Shown here: piece by piece, positions 1 through 8,543 of the stretch
Numbering within the stretch: the stretch's first letter is position 1
Layout: each line of letters starts with the position of its first letter
NCBI GenBank assembly: GCA_963715055.1
Contig: CAVQRB010000009.1
Coordinates: 9,167-73,166 of the forward strand
Origin: CAVQRB01 sp963715055
GTDB lineage: Bacteria > Pseudomonadota > Alphaproteobacteria > Rhodobacterales > Rhodobacteraceae
Length of the DNA stretch: 64,000 nt
Direction: 5' to 3'
Program-made: the position numbers and the translations under genes
Notes under the pieces: generated by a model
Databases searched by the model: none
What the model saw: the letters and a program-made list of their open reading frames with translations, nothing else
What the model was told of the DNA's origin: nothing

Positions 1-1499
1 CCTTCTGGTGGTGGACAGCACGCAAGGGGTCGAGGCGCAGACGCTCGCCAATGTCTATCACGCGCTCGATGCCGACCACGAGATTGTCCCGGTGCTCAAC
101 AAGATCGACCTGCCCGCTTCCGAATGCGACCGGGTGGCCGCGCAGATCGAGGATGTGATCGGCATCGACGCCTCACAGGCCATCCGCGTCTCCGCCAAGA
201 CCGGCGTCGGCATCACAGAGACGCTGGAGGCCGTGGTGCACCGTCTGCCCGCGCCCAAGGGGGACATCAACGCGCCTTTGAAGGCGATGCTGGTGGACAG
301 CTGGTATGACAGCTACCTCGGTGTCATCGTGCTGGTGCGGATCATGGACGGGCAGCTGCGCAAGAACGACCGCATCCGCTTCATGCAGAACGGCACCGTG
401 CACCACGTCGACAAGATCGGCGTCTTCCGCCCCAAGATGACCGACATCGACGTGCTGGGGCCGGGCGAGATCGGCTTCCTGACCGCCTCCATCAAGCAAG
501 TGCGTGACACCCGCGTCGGCGATACCATCACCCACGAAAAACGTGGCTGCGACAAAGCGCTGCCGGGCTTCAAACCAGCGCAACCGGTGGTCTTCTGCGG
601 CCTCTTCCCGGTCGATGCCAATGAATTCGAGGACCTGCGCGACAGCATCGAGAAACTGGCGCTCAACGACGCCTCCTTCAGCTTCGAGATGGAAACCAGC
701 GCGGCCCTCGGCTTCGGCTTCCGTTGCGGCTTTCTGGGCCTTGTTGCACCTCGAAGTGATCCGCGACCGGATCGAGCGCGAGTACGACATCGACCTGATC
801 ACGACGGCACCGTCGGTCATCTACCACATCCACATGAAGGACGGGACGATGACGGAGTTGCACAACCCCGCCGACATGCCTGACCTGACGCTGGTCGAAC
901 ACCTCGAGGAGCCGCGGATCAAGGCGACCATCCTCGTGCCCGATGACTACCTCGGCGACGTGCTCAAGCTCTGCCAGGACCGCCGCGGTATCCAGCTCGA
1001 CCTCACCTATGCCGGCCAGCGCGCCATGGTCGTCTACGACCTGCCGCTCAACGAAGTGGTCTTCGATTTCTACGACCGGCTGAAATCGGTGACCAAGGGC
1101 TACGCCTCCTTCGACTATCAACTGATCGGCTACCGCGAGGACAAGCTGGTGAAAATGTCGATCCTCGTGAACGACGAACCGGTCGACGCGCTCTCCACCA
1201 TGGTCCACCGCGACCGGGCTGAAATGCGCGGCCGGGCGATGGTGGAAAAGCTGAAAGACCTGATCCCCCGCCACATGTTCAAGATCCCGATCCAGGCGGC
1301 CATCGGCGGCAAGGTCATCGCCCGCGAAACCCTCTCCGCCATGCGCAAGGACGTGACCGCGAAGTGCTACGGCGGCGACGCGTCACGGAAGCGCAAACTG
1401 CTGGACAAGCAGAAGGCGGGGAAGAAGAAGATGCGGCAGTTCGGGAAAGTGGATATCCCGCAGGAAGCTTTCATTTCAGCTTTGAAAATGGATGGATAA
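1..1499 (+). pseudogene. lepA: Translation factor LepA (EF4), 5'-truncated by the window and frameshifted
   Basis: LepA (elongation factor 4) is a ribosomal GTPase that back-translocates stalled ribosomes. The window opens inside the GTPase domain: VVDSTQGVEAQT follows the switch II region and NKIDLP is the G4 motif. The EF4-specific C-terminal domain is complete to the stop at 1497-1499. Reading frame 2 is good up to CGFLGL (codon 740-742); the family then continues as LHLEVIRDRIEREYDID in frame 3, starting at 744. One extra base near 743 explains this and leaves no intact frame across the junction. Everything on either side looks well conserved, so a sequencing error or a very recent mutation is more likely than an old pseudogene. 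About 498 of the usual roughly 600 codons are visible. Confidence 0.9.
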
Positions 1500-1732
1500 A
1501 TTGCTATTTCAACGTTAGTGTTTAGCTAAACGATTGAGGCAGATGGATTTTCTTGTTTAAGAAGCTGCCTTTATCGCGGCGTTGGTTACAATCGGTAGTG
1601 TTTTCGACCGTTTAACGTTGGCTGCGCGTAGAGCAAAAACGGACGCCATAGTTTCAAGCTACTCAGAACTCACTGTTAATATTTTATGCGGGGTTCGAAA
1701 GGATATTTGGCGGATCGCCTTTATCTTTTCGG

Positions 1733-2434
1733 TTGGTTGCTTCGGTTGGAATTTACGTGACCTCCCTGATATTTATGATGTATCTGTATTTCGGAAAAGG
1801 CCACGAAATGGTCGAAATTCCTGCATCAATTCTTATCCCGTGTGTTTTGGGAACGGTTTGCATCGCTTGGCTGTCAATCTTGCAAACAAGGCTTTTCGTA
1901 TACGAATCCATTTTCTCCGAAACTAAGCTCGCTAGACCAATATTTTTGATTTCGGATTTTCTTACCTCCACCAACATCTTCTTTTTTCTCTTTTCGGCCG
2001 TTTTGGCAGCTTCGCTTGCGGTGTTCCAACTTATAAATTTAGGTAACACAATTTCAGCATCTTCGCCTGCGTTTGAAATTAAAGTGCTGCGCGCTCATCA
2101 TTCAATTGTTGAACGCTTTGGCTTTGGTTCTCTCGATGAAGACTTTCTATTTCTTGTTACCATGGAGGTTGCAAAGGATAAGTCAGATACTACGTCACGA
2201 ACCGTAAATTTTGATACGATGCTGACACTTGCTAGCGATCACAACTTTTTTGCCGCCGGCTCGTTTTTCGGCGAAGAGTATGTTGGCGTGAACAGGGGTT
2301 CAGCGAAGTTCAAATCAAAAGAATTAGAGTTTGAAGAAGCGCTGAGCTATTTTAGTGCACAGTTTTCAGACATCGACGGAAGCGAAAAATCAAGCATTGA
2401 CGAATTTGAGCCGGATGCGGATTTGTATGGGTAA
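1733..2434 (+). CDS. Unknown membrane protein, AT-richer than its neighbours
   Basis: I do not recognise this 233-residue protein. The N-terminal half has hydrophobic stretches at about residues 3-20, 31-50 and 76-98. The C-terminal half is soluble and acidic (EFEEALSYF, then a run of D and E near the end). The first start codon in this frame is TTG at 1733, and it falls inside what looks like the first membrane segment. A different frame from TTG 1582 to about 1730 reads as a natural N-terminal extension (GSVFDRLTLAARRAK, then DIWRIAFIFSV) and would join it if one base near 1730 were removed. The true gene may therefore be 1582-2434 with a +1 frameshift. Its AT-rich composition next to lepA suggests acquired DNA. 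Confidence 0.55.
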   Translation: MVASVGIYVTSLIFMMYLYFGKGHEMVEIPASILIPCVLGTVCIAWLSILQTRLFVYESIFSETKLARPIFLISDFLTSTNIFFFLFSAVLAASLAVFQLINLGNTISASSPAFEIKVLRAHHSIVERFGFGSLDEDFLFLVTMEVAKDKSDTTSRTVNFDTMLTLASDHNFFAAGSFFGEEYVGVNRGSAKFKSKELEFEEALSYFSAQFSDIDGSEKSSIDEFEPDADLYG

Positions 2435-2558
2435 GAGGTGGCTCCGGAAATCTGAACAGCCGGGATAGGCCCTTGCGGGTCAGGCCCAAGACGCCAACCT
2501 TTCCGCAGGATGCAGGTCGGATCGCGGGGGGCCGAAAGGTCCGGGGCGGAGGGCAGCA

Positions 2559-3579
2559 TCATCCGGGTTCGCGCGGGGGACCGAAGGCCGCAACGCCCGA
2601 GGGTCCGGCGACGGGTGGCAACGCCCCTAGCAAGCTGGGCCGGACATCGCCCTCTTGGGGTGAGCACAGGCACAAGAGGGCGTCAGATGGTGCGGATTTC
2701 GGTCCGACCCTCTGGCGGCTTTCGCTTTCGTGCCCCCTGGAGGCGTCCGCGGCCGCCTTCTCCCTAGCTTCAGCAAGATCATAGAGCGGGTTGCGAAAGA
2801 GTGAGTTGCCCGCACGACAGCGCGAGATTTCCGGTGGCTGCCAGTCCGAGAGAAGCCCGCCGAAATCAGCCACAACCAGACCGTCGCCTGAAAAGCTCTC
2901 GGCCACATCATGTTCGAGGGCGACCCGCCTGCCCAGTGCTGCCACGAGGCGAAGCGTCCGCTGATGCGTCAATGGGTCTGCGGCGATCGCGTGGTGGTGG
3001 GTGGATATGAGGGCAATACCCAGGCGCTTGTTATCCATCAGCGGTTTCATCCCCTTCAACATGTCGATTTCGCCGCCCTGTGCATCGCAAAGCAACAGAT
3101 CAACGCGGGGCAAGCCTGTGTGGTCCATCAGTCCGGCAAGATCGGCGGCGGGCATATTCTGCATGCCGGAACTCTCCGTCTCGAAATCCGCCTCCGGCGC
3201 ATTGTGGTCGCTGATGCGTCCTAGAATGAACTCGATCTCAAGACCGTTCAGAGCAGCGTTCCTCTGGCCCACGGCGATGTGCGCCGGATCCATCTCCAGA
3301 GCGACGCCGCGCCGCACGTCGGACTGTTCGGACATGAACGATATGGAGCGATGGGCCCAGAAAGCCCCAATTTCGACCCTATTGGCCTCATCAGGCAGGT
3401 GATTTCAGCAGTCTGTGGAAAACCACTTCCTCCTGAGGTTCATGCACTCCTTTCAAGCCAGTGATCACATCCTGCATCCACTCGCCGTATTAGCCGCAGG
3501 AGTTGCCTTTCAACCCGTTGTGCCTGTACTGGATCGTGTCGCCTGTCAGCATGACAATCTTATTGTCGCCTCCAACCAT
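2559..3579 (-). pseudogene. FkbM-family methyltransferase remnant (nonsense codon plus frameshift)
   Basis: FkbM-type SAM methyltransferases often modify sugars of surface polysaccharides. Reading from ATG 3579 gives MVGGDNKIVMLTGDTIQYRH, an in-frame TAA at 3492-3490, then YGEWMQDVITGLKGVHEPQE up to HRLLK. An extra base near 3403 then shifts the frame, which continues NHLPDEANRVEIGAFWAHRS and on through LLLCDAQGGEIDMLKGMK and LISTHHHAI. So at least two lesions break it. The tail after LFRNPLYDLAEA is low-complexity and looks like read-through beyond the original stop. The 5' end may also be incomplete. Lying beside manC, it may be left over from an exopolysaccharide locus. The family call is good; the exact substrate is unknown. 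Confidence 0.7.
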
Positions 3580-3738
3580 TGACTTTTTAGCCAACTGTCG
3601 CCTGTATCCTTTCGCGTGCAAGGTTCAAACGATCGGCCCGGGGCATGGTGTTTTGCTGCAATCCCCTGTACCTGGACATGAACCGGTTTCAAGGTGCCAG
3701 ACTCCTGGACAGCGCGAGAAAACAGGGCAAGCAAGACA

Positions 3739-5166
3739 ATGATTTATTCGGTAATTCTCTGTGGCGGTTCCGGTACACGCCTTTGGCCCCTGTCGCGCAA
3801 GGCGTTTCCCAAACAATTCGTGGGGCTTCTGGGCACGAAAAGCCTGTTTCGATCCTGCGCGAGCATGTTGTCGGGCGAGGGCTTCGCCCCCCCCCTTGTG
3901 GTCACGGCATCCGATTTCCGCTTCATCGTGACCGAACAGATGCTGAGCGAAGGCGTCGACCCCGGTCCGATCGTGATCGAGCCTTCCGCGCGCAACACCG
4001 CCCCCGCCATTCTGGCGGCAGCCTTCGTCATCGCCGAAAAGGATCCGTCCGCGGTCATGCTGGTCACCCCGTCGGATCACGAGATTTCGGACGCGGAAGC
4101 TTTCCGCGCTTGCGTCAGGGGCGCCGAAGCCACGGCACGAAGCGGCAAGATCATCACTTTCGGTGTGGCGCCGACCTATGCGGAGACCGGCTATGGCTGG
4201 CTTGAGCTCGGCAAGGAAAAGGCGGGCAATGTCACCGCCCTGAAACGATTTGTCGAGAAACCTCCTCTCGATCGCGCCGAGAAGATGCTCGCTGATGGCG
4301 GATATCTGTGGAACGCCGGGATCTTCATGTTCAAGGCGAGCACGATCATCGAAGCCTTCAAGAAACATGCGCCAGACATGGTTGCCCCGGTCAGGGAAGC
4401 CGTGGATCAGGCGCAGCAGGATCTCGGATTTCTGCGTCTCGCGGCGGAGCCTTGGGGAAAGGTGCCTGCGAATTCGATCGATTATGCGGTCATGGAAAAG
4501 GCGGACAACCTCTGGGTCGCGCCCTATCCTGCCGCTTGGAGCGATCTGGGCGGATGGGACTCGATCTACCGCGCCATGGAAACCGATTCGAAAGGGGTCG
4601 CGGCCTCCGGTGCGGTCACGAGCCTCGACTGTTCGAACTCGCTGTTGCGTTCTGAGGTCGACGACCTTGAACTGGTCGGCATCGGTCTAGACAACATCAT
4701 CGCGGTTGCCATGAATGACGCGGTTCTGATCGCGGACCGGACCCGAAGCCAGGATGTGAAGATCGCCGTCGAGGCCTTGAAGAAGAAGGGCGCGAAACAG
4801 GCCGAGGCCTTCAACTACGATCACCGGCCCTGGGGTCATTTCGAAAGCCTCGCGCATGGGGACCGCTTTCAGGTCAAACGCATCGTGGTGCATCCCGGAG
4901 CGTCCTTGTCGCTGCAAAGTCATGTGCACCGGTCCGAGCACTGGATCGTCGTATCCGGAACCGCGCGCGTCACGATCGAGGACACTGTCACGCTGCTGAC
5001 CGAAAACCAGTCGATCTATATCCCGCTTGGCGCCAAGCACCGCATGGAGAACCCGGGCAAGGTCCCGATGGTCCTGATCGAAGTCCAGACCGGCATATAC
5101 CTCGGCGAAGATGACATCGTCCGCTACGAGGATATCTATTCGCGTGGTCAGGGCGCGAAGGGCTGA
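3739..5166 (+). CDS. Mannose-1-phosphate guanylyltransferase / mannose-6-phosphate isomerase
   Basis: Bifunctional type II enzyme of 475 residues, normal for the ManC/AlgA/CpsB family. It makes GDP-mannose for polysaccharide or glycoconjugate synthesis. The N-terminal nucleotidyltransferase domain carries the pyrophosphorylase signature GGSGTRLWPLSRKAFPKQF (about residues 9-27) and FVEKP near residue 170. The C-terminal cupin isomerase domain has RPWGHFE and the histidine cluster QSHVHRSEHW, with YIPLGAKHRMENPG further on. I place the start at ATG 3739 because the family begins at MIYSVILCGGSGTR; an in-frame ATG at 3694 would add 15 unrelated residues. It is the only intact gene in the worn 1.5-6.2 kb patch. 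The symbol could be manC, algA or cpsB. Confidence 0.88.
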   Translation: MIYSVILCGGSGTRLWPLSRKAFPKQFVGLLGTKSLFRSCASMLSGEGFAPPLVVTASDFRFIVTEQMLSEGVDPGPIVIEPSARNTAPAILAAAFVIAEKDPSAVMLVTPSDHEISDAEAFRACVRGAEATARSGKIITFGVAPTYAETGYGWLELGKEKAGNVTALKRFVEKPPLDRAEKMLADGGYLWNAGIFMFKASTIIEAFKKHAPDMVAPVREAVDQAQQDLGFLRLAAEPWGKVPANSIDYAVMEKADNLWVAPYPAAWSDLGGWDSIYRAMETDSKGVAASGAVTSLDCSNSLLRSEVDDLELVGIGLDNIIAVAMNDAVLIADRTRSQDVKIAVEALKKKGAKQAEAFNYDHRPWGHFESLAHGDRFQVKRIVVHPGASLSLQSHVHRSEHWIVVSGTARVTIEDTVTLLTENQSIYIPLGAKHRMENPGKVPMVLIEVQTGIYLGEDDIVRYEDIYSRGQGAKG

Positions 5167-5320
5167 GTTCCTGCGCCACGGCATGCGATGCAGCGCTGCT
5201 TTGGAACGGTTGATTCAGCCAGTCCCTGTACGCCGCAGAGGGGCCAGCAGCGCGAGAGTTGGTCGCGGGATATCGGAGCAGTCGCCAAGATGGATCGCAT
5301 GACGGAAGAAGTGATCCGGA

Positions 5321-5437
5321 ATGAAGAAACGAAAGCACCATTCGCCCGGGTTCAAAGCCAAGGTTGCGCTTGAAGCGATCCGTGAGGAACTGACGCTGGC
5401 AGCATTATCCAGGAAGTATGGCGTGCATCCTTGGCTG
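5321..5437 (+). mobile_element. IS3-family transposase OrfA, N-terminal fragment
   Basis: Translation from ATG 5321 gives a typical IS3 OrfA start, KKRKHHSPGFKAKVALEAIR, then ELTLAALSRKYGVHP: the helix-turn-helix that binds the IS ends. Homology stops abruptly after GVHP, at about 5437, where a HupE-like sequence begins in another frame. OrfB and the right end are absent, and I could not identify a convincing terminal inverted repeat upstream. This is a dead IS relic at a recombination junction. Confidence 0.75.
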
Positions 5438-5842
5438 ATTTCCATCGCGTCCTTCCGGGCGCGATGGGACTGTTTCTGGTCCTCGGCGCCGCGCTCCTTC
5501 CCGAACCCGCTGCAGCGCACAGTCTCACGGATGAAGGCGCGGGGCTCCGCAGCGGGCTCGCGCACCCGCTGACGGGCCCCGATCATTTCCTTGCCATGTT
5601 CGCCGTCGGACTTTGGGGTGCGCAACTGGGCGGCGCGAGTGTGTGGGAGTTGCCGGTGACATTCCCGCTGGTGATGGTGTTCGGCGGCATCCTCGGTATC
5701 CTCGGCCTGCCGTTCCCGCAGGTCGAACTGGCAATCGCCGTGTCGGTCCTCGTCCTTGGCGCGGCCATCGGCGTCGCTTGGCGTCCGCCTTTATGGATCG
5801 CGGTTGCTCTGGTCTCGTTCTGTGCGATCGCGCATGGCTACC
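5434..5842 (+). pseudogene. HupE/UreJ-family metal-transport protein, truncated at both ends
   Basis: HupE/UreJ proteins are small inner-membrane permeases for nickel or cobalt. Visible here are a signal-like segment (GLFLVLGAALLPEPAAAHS), the family motif LAHPLTGPDHFLAMFAVGLW with the conserved His-Pro and Asp-His, and two further membrane segments up to ALVSFCAIAHGY near 5842. The last third of the protein is missing; sequence beyond belongs to an integrase read on the other strand. The natural start is also lost or uncertain (ATG 5464 is the first plausible one), because the IS3 relic abuts it. Confidence 0.7.
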
Positions 5843-5844
5843 CT

Positions 5845-6184
5845 TCTGCTGCAGGTATATTTCCACAGCTTCCGACAACAGTACCGAGGCGGAAGAGCTG
5901 ACCATCATACTGACATCGACTTCAGCTGAACCTGTGTTTCTCAGCCTGAGCATGTGCTTTCCGGGCAGCTCAGCATCGCGAGACCTGAGGTGGAACCAGT
6001 AATCGTCCAGCTGATCGGCAGCTTTTCGCGCTCTGGCTTCTGCTACTTTCGCCGAACGTGTGCGCAGTGAGTATGCGATCCGTGGTGGCAAATAGTGACG
6101 GACAAGCTCTCTGGGGATGTGGCGGCTGAAGTAAAACACTCCGTCTTTAACGAAGGTGAACGTGGGTGAAATGGTCTCCGACAT
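5845..6184 (-). pseudogene. Phage-type integrase (tyrosine recombinase), N-terminal fragment
   Basis: From ATG 6184 the protein reads MSETISPTFTFVKDGVFYFS, then RHIPRELVRHYLPPRIAYSL and RTRSAKVAEARARKAADQLD. This is the N-terminal arm-binding domain common in Rhodobacterales island integrases. It continues to about AVEIYLQQKG and then runs into antisense of the HupE fragment near 5845. The core-binding and catalytic (R-H-R-Y) domains are gone, so it cannot be active. The start lies 62 bp from the 3' end of tRNA-Leu, the usual position of an integrase gene beside its attachment site. Confidence 0.75.
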
Positions 6185-6245
6185 GGTCTACGGCTCCAAG
6201 CAGTTGCTAAAAGCTGAAGTGATACCAATGCGTTAGCTTAAGCGA

Positions 6246-6331
6246 TGGTGCCCAGGAGAGGACTCGAACCTCCACACCCTTGCGAGTACTAGCACCTGAA
6301 GCTAGCGCGTCTACCATTCCGCCACCTGGGC
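6246..6331 (-). tRNA. tRNA-Leu (CAG)
   Basis: Read on the minus strand, the molecule starts GCCCAGGTGGCGGAATGG at 6331 and ends with TTCGAGTCCTCTCCTGGGC plus A and an encoded CCA (6249-6246). The acceptor stem GCCCAGG pairs with CCTGGGC. The anticodon stem CTAGC/GCTAG holds loop TTCAGGT, anticodon CAG. A long variable arm fits a class II leucine tRNA. An integrase fragment starts just downstream of its 3' end, so this gene probably served as an attachment site. Confidence 0.95.
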
Positions 6332-6536
6332 CGGTGTCGTGAGAGGTGGCTCTAAGCCCAACCTCGATCGGAGTCAAACGGATTTTCCGGATTTTTGCCG
6401 TTCTCTTTGAGGTTGCCGAGCAGCGCATCATCACGTTGCTCTGAACGAGCCAGGTGAGGTCCGGATTGGCAATTGCGCCTTGTCTCACCCGCATGACAAG
6501 GCTACACCACTGGGGGTCGAAGCGATGAGGCGAGAT

Positions 6537-7520
6537 ATGTCCAGGCTTGTTACAATCTTTGGCGGATCCGGTTTCGTCGGTCGGTATGTTACCCGCAGGA
6601 TGGCCAAGGCCGGCTGGCGGGTGCGCGTGGCTGTGCGCAACCCCAATGAAGCGATTTTCGTAAGACCATACGGCGTCGTGGGCCAGGTCGAGCCGGTCTT
6701 CTGCAACATTCGCGACGATGCCTCCGTGCGCAGCGTGATGATCGGTGCCGATGCCGTGGTGAATTGCGTGGGCATTCTGTCCGAAGTAGGCAAGAACCGT
6801 TTTGACGCCGTGCAGGCGGAAGGTCCGGAGCGGATTGCGCGGATCGCCGCCGCAGAGGGCGTCAGACGCATGGTGCATGTATCTGCAATCGGTGCAGACG
6901 AGGCATCTGACAGCGACTATGCGCGCACCAAAGCCATTGGAGAGGCAGGCGTGCTGAGACATATGCCGGAGGCCGTCATTCTGCGGCCTTCGATCATCTT
7001 TGGTCCCGAGGATCAGTTCTTCAACCGCTTCGCCGGGATGACGCGCATGGGTCCGATCCTGCCTGTCGTCGGTGCCGACACATTGTTCCAGCCGGTCTAT
7101 GTCGATGATGTCGCGAAAGCGGCTGAATCGGCGCTGACCCGGCAGGTGTCTGGTGGTGTCTATGCGCTCGGCGGCCCGGAAGTTCTCAGCTTCAGAGATC
7201 TGATGAGCCGTATGCTGGAGGTCATCAACCGGCGTCGCCTTGTAGTCAGCATCCCCTTCTTTGCCGCCCGGATCATGGCTTTCGGGTTCGACATGCTGCA
7301 GACGCTGAGCGCCGGGCTGATCAAGAACGGCATGATCACGCGCGACCAGGTAAAGAACCTCCGGCGCGACAATGTGGTCGGTGAGGCGGAAAAGACCTTC
7401 GCGGACCTCGGCATCGAGCCGGTGGCACTGTCGGCGGTCCTGCCGGAGTATCTGTGGCGTTTCCGGCCATCCGGACAGTACGACGCGATCAAGAAATCCG
7501 CCAAGAACCTCAAGACCTAA
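6537..7520 (+). CDS. Complex I NDUFA9-subunit-like NAD(P)-binding protein
   Basis: Extended short-chain dehydrogenase fold of 327 residues, related to the mitochondrial complex I accessory subunit NDUFA9. Such proteins bind NADPH and probably stabilise complex I rather than catalyse. The dinucleotide motif GGSGFVGRYV lies at about residues 8-17, followed by ADAVVNCVGIL and the substrate-side segment RPSIIFGPEDQFFNRFA. I choose ATG 6537 (MSRLVTIFGGSGFVG) over the longer in-frame ATG at 6480, since the family begins close to the Rossmann motif. It converges on uppP and overlaps its stop by 4 bp. Confidence 0.85.
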   Translation: MSRLVTIFGGSGFVGRYVTRRMAKAGWRVRVAVRNPNEAIFVRPYGVVGQVEPVFCNIRDDASVRSVMIGADAVVNCVGILSEVGKNRFDAVQAEGPERIARIAAAEGVRRMVHVSAIGADEASDSDYARTKAIGEAGVLRHMPEAVILRPSIIFGPEDQFFNRFAGMTRMGPILPVVGADTLFQPVYVDDVAKAAESALTRQVSGGVYALGGPEVLSFRDLMSRMLEVINRRRLVVSIPFFAARIMAFGFDMLQTLSAGLIKNGMITRDQVKNLRRDNVVGEAEKTFADLGIEPVALSAVLPEYLWRFRPSGQYDAIKKSAKNLKT

Positions 7521-8320
7521 CTGTAGGCGTAAACCAGCAGAACCATGCCGAGGATCACCCGGTAGATGACGTAAGGCGTGAAGCTGACGCTGCGCAACAG
7601 GCGCATCATGAAGCTCAGGGCCAGCAAGGCCGCGAGGAATGCGAAACCGGCGGCGATCAACCAATCCCGGGCAACCGACCAGTTCGCCGATTTGACGACA
7701 TCCAGTCCCAGAATGGTGCCGGACGCGATGATCGTCGGGATCGACATCAGCATGGACAACCGCGCCGCACCTTCGCGATCATATCCGAGCCGTCGTGCGG
7801 CGGTGATGGTGATACCCGAGCGTGACGTACCGGGGATCAGGGCCAGCGCCTGAGACAGGCCCATGATGGTTGCGTCTTTCAGGGACCACTTCTCGGCGGT
7901 CTTTTCCGATGATCCTGTCTTGTCTGCCCAGTAGAGTACGAGGCCGAATCCAAGCATCGTCCAGCCGATCACCACAACCGACCGCATGGCATCTTCCCAC
8001 CCAGCCAGATGGATGACGAAACCGACTACGGCCACCGGGATGGTTGCGATCAGGAGGCAGAGTGCGAGGAATGCGCCTGGTGTGTCCACCTTGCCCCGGA
8101 GCAGTCGCGCCGACCCCAGCAAGGCGATCCTCACGTCTTTCCAGAAAAAGAGAACCACAGCGAAGAGTGTCCCCACATGCACCGCCACATCTATGGCAAG
8201 CCCCTGATCGGCAACCCCTGTGAGCGCCGGCAGAAGCACCAAATGCCCTGATGAGCTGACAGGCAGGAACTCCGTCAAACCCTGGATCGCGGCAACCACG
8301 AACAGGTGGAAAAGGGTCAT
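7517..8320 (-). CDS. uppP: Undecaprenyl-diphosphatase UppP (BacA)
   Basis: Integral membrane phosphatase that recycles undecaprenyl pyrophosphate for peptidoglycan and polysaccharide synthesis; loss raises bacitracin sensitivity. Diagnostic motifs are EFLPVSSSGHLVLLP (residues about 15-29) and PGTSRSGITITAARRLG near residue 165, with about eight hydrophobic segments in 267 residues. I use ATG 8320 (MTLFHLFVVAAIQG) because a GGGAG ribosome site sits 9 bases upstream and the family starts there; ATG 8329 and TTG 8341 are alternatives. Two perfect palindromes lie in the shared upstream region with gltD. Confidence 0.92.
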   Translation of the reverse strand: MTLFHLFVVAAIQGLTEFLPVSSSGHLVLLPALTGVADQGLAIDVAVHVGTLFAVVLFFWKDVRIALLGSARLLRGKVDTPGAFLALCLLIATIPVAVVGFVIHLAGWEDAMRSVVVIGWTMLGFGLVLYWADKTGSSEKTAEKWSLKDATIMGLSQALALIPGTSRSGITITAARRLGYDREGAARLSMLMSIPTIIASGTILGLDVVKSANWSVARDWLIAAGFAFLAALLALSFMMRLLRSVSFTPYVIYRVILGMVLLVYAYS

Positions 8321-8341
8321 GGGGCTCATCTCCCGAGTCAA

Positions 8342-8369
8342 TCCCTGAGCGGTGGTATAAGCTCAGGGA
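8342..8369. repeat. Perfect 9-bp inverted repeat TCCCTGAGC-N10-GCTCAGGGA
   Basis: The arms at 8342-8350 and 8361-8369 are exact reverse complements around a 10-base spacer. The element lies 21 bp upstream of the uppP start chosen here. The half-site TCCCTGAG recurs once more at about 8435-8442, nearer gltD. It could be an operator or a leader hairpin for uppP. Confidence 0.6.
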
Positions 8370-8386
8370 ATCAAATGAAAAGCACC

Positions 8387-8413
8387 AATATAGGTCCGTA
8401 TAGGACCTATATT
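8387..8413. repeat. Perfect 11-bp inverted repeat between uppP and gltD
   Basis: AATATAGGTCC (8387-8397), a GTATA spacer, then GGACCTATATT (8403-8413): an exact 11-bp palindrome in the divergent uppP/gltD spacer. No long T-run follows on either strand, and two divergent genes do not need a terminator here. An operator or recombination-site role is more likely than termination, but the protein is unknown. Confidence 0.65.
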
Positions 8414-8543
8414 TTACGTCTTTGCGCCACTCTCCCTGAGTTTTGGCGCAGTTATTTGACTATTAGGTCAGCACTAATGACTTTATTTGCTTTCTGTCTT
8501 GGGGTAAGGCTGCACTCCTGAGATTTGGTGGAGGATGAGCGGG

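Noticed and set aside
173..820. Long minus-strand open frame (215 codons) opposite lepA
   Set aside because: It is antisense to a conserved protein and has the repetitive His/Asp/Val-rich make-up typical of shadow frames in GC-rich DNA.
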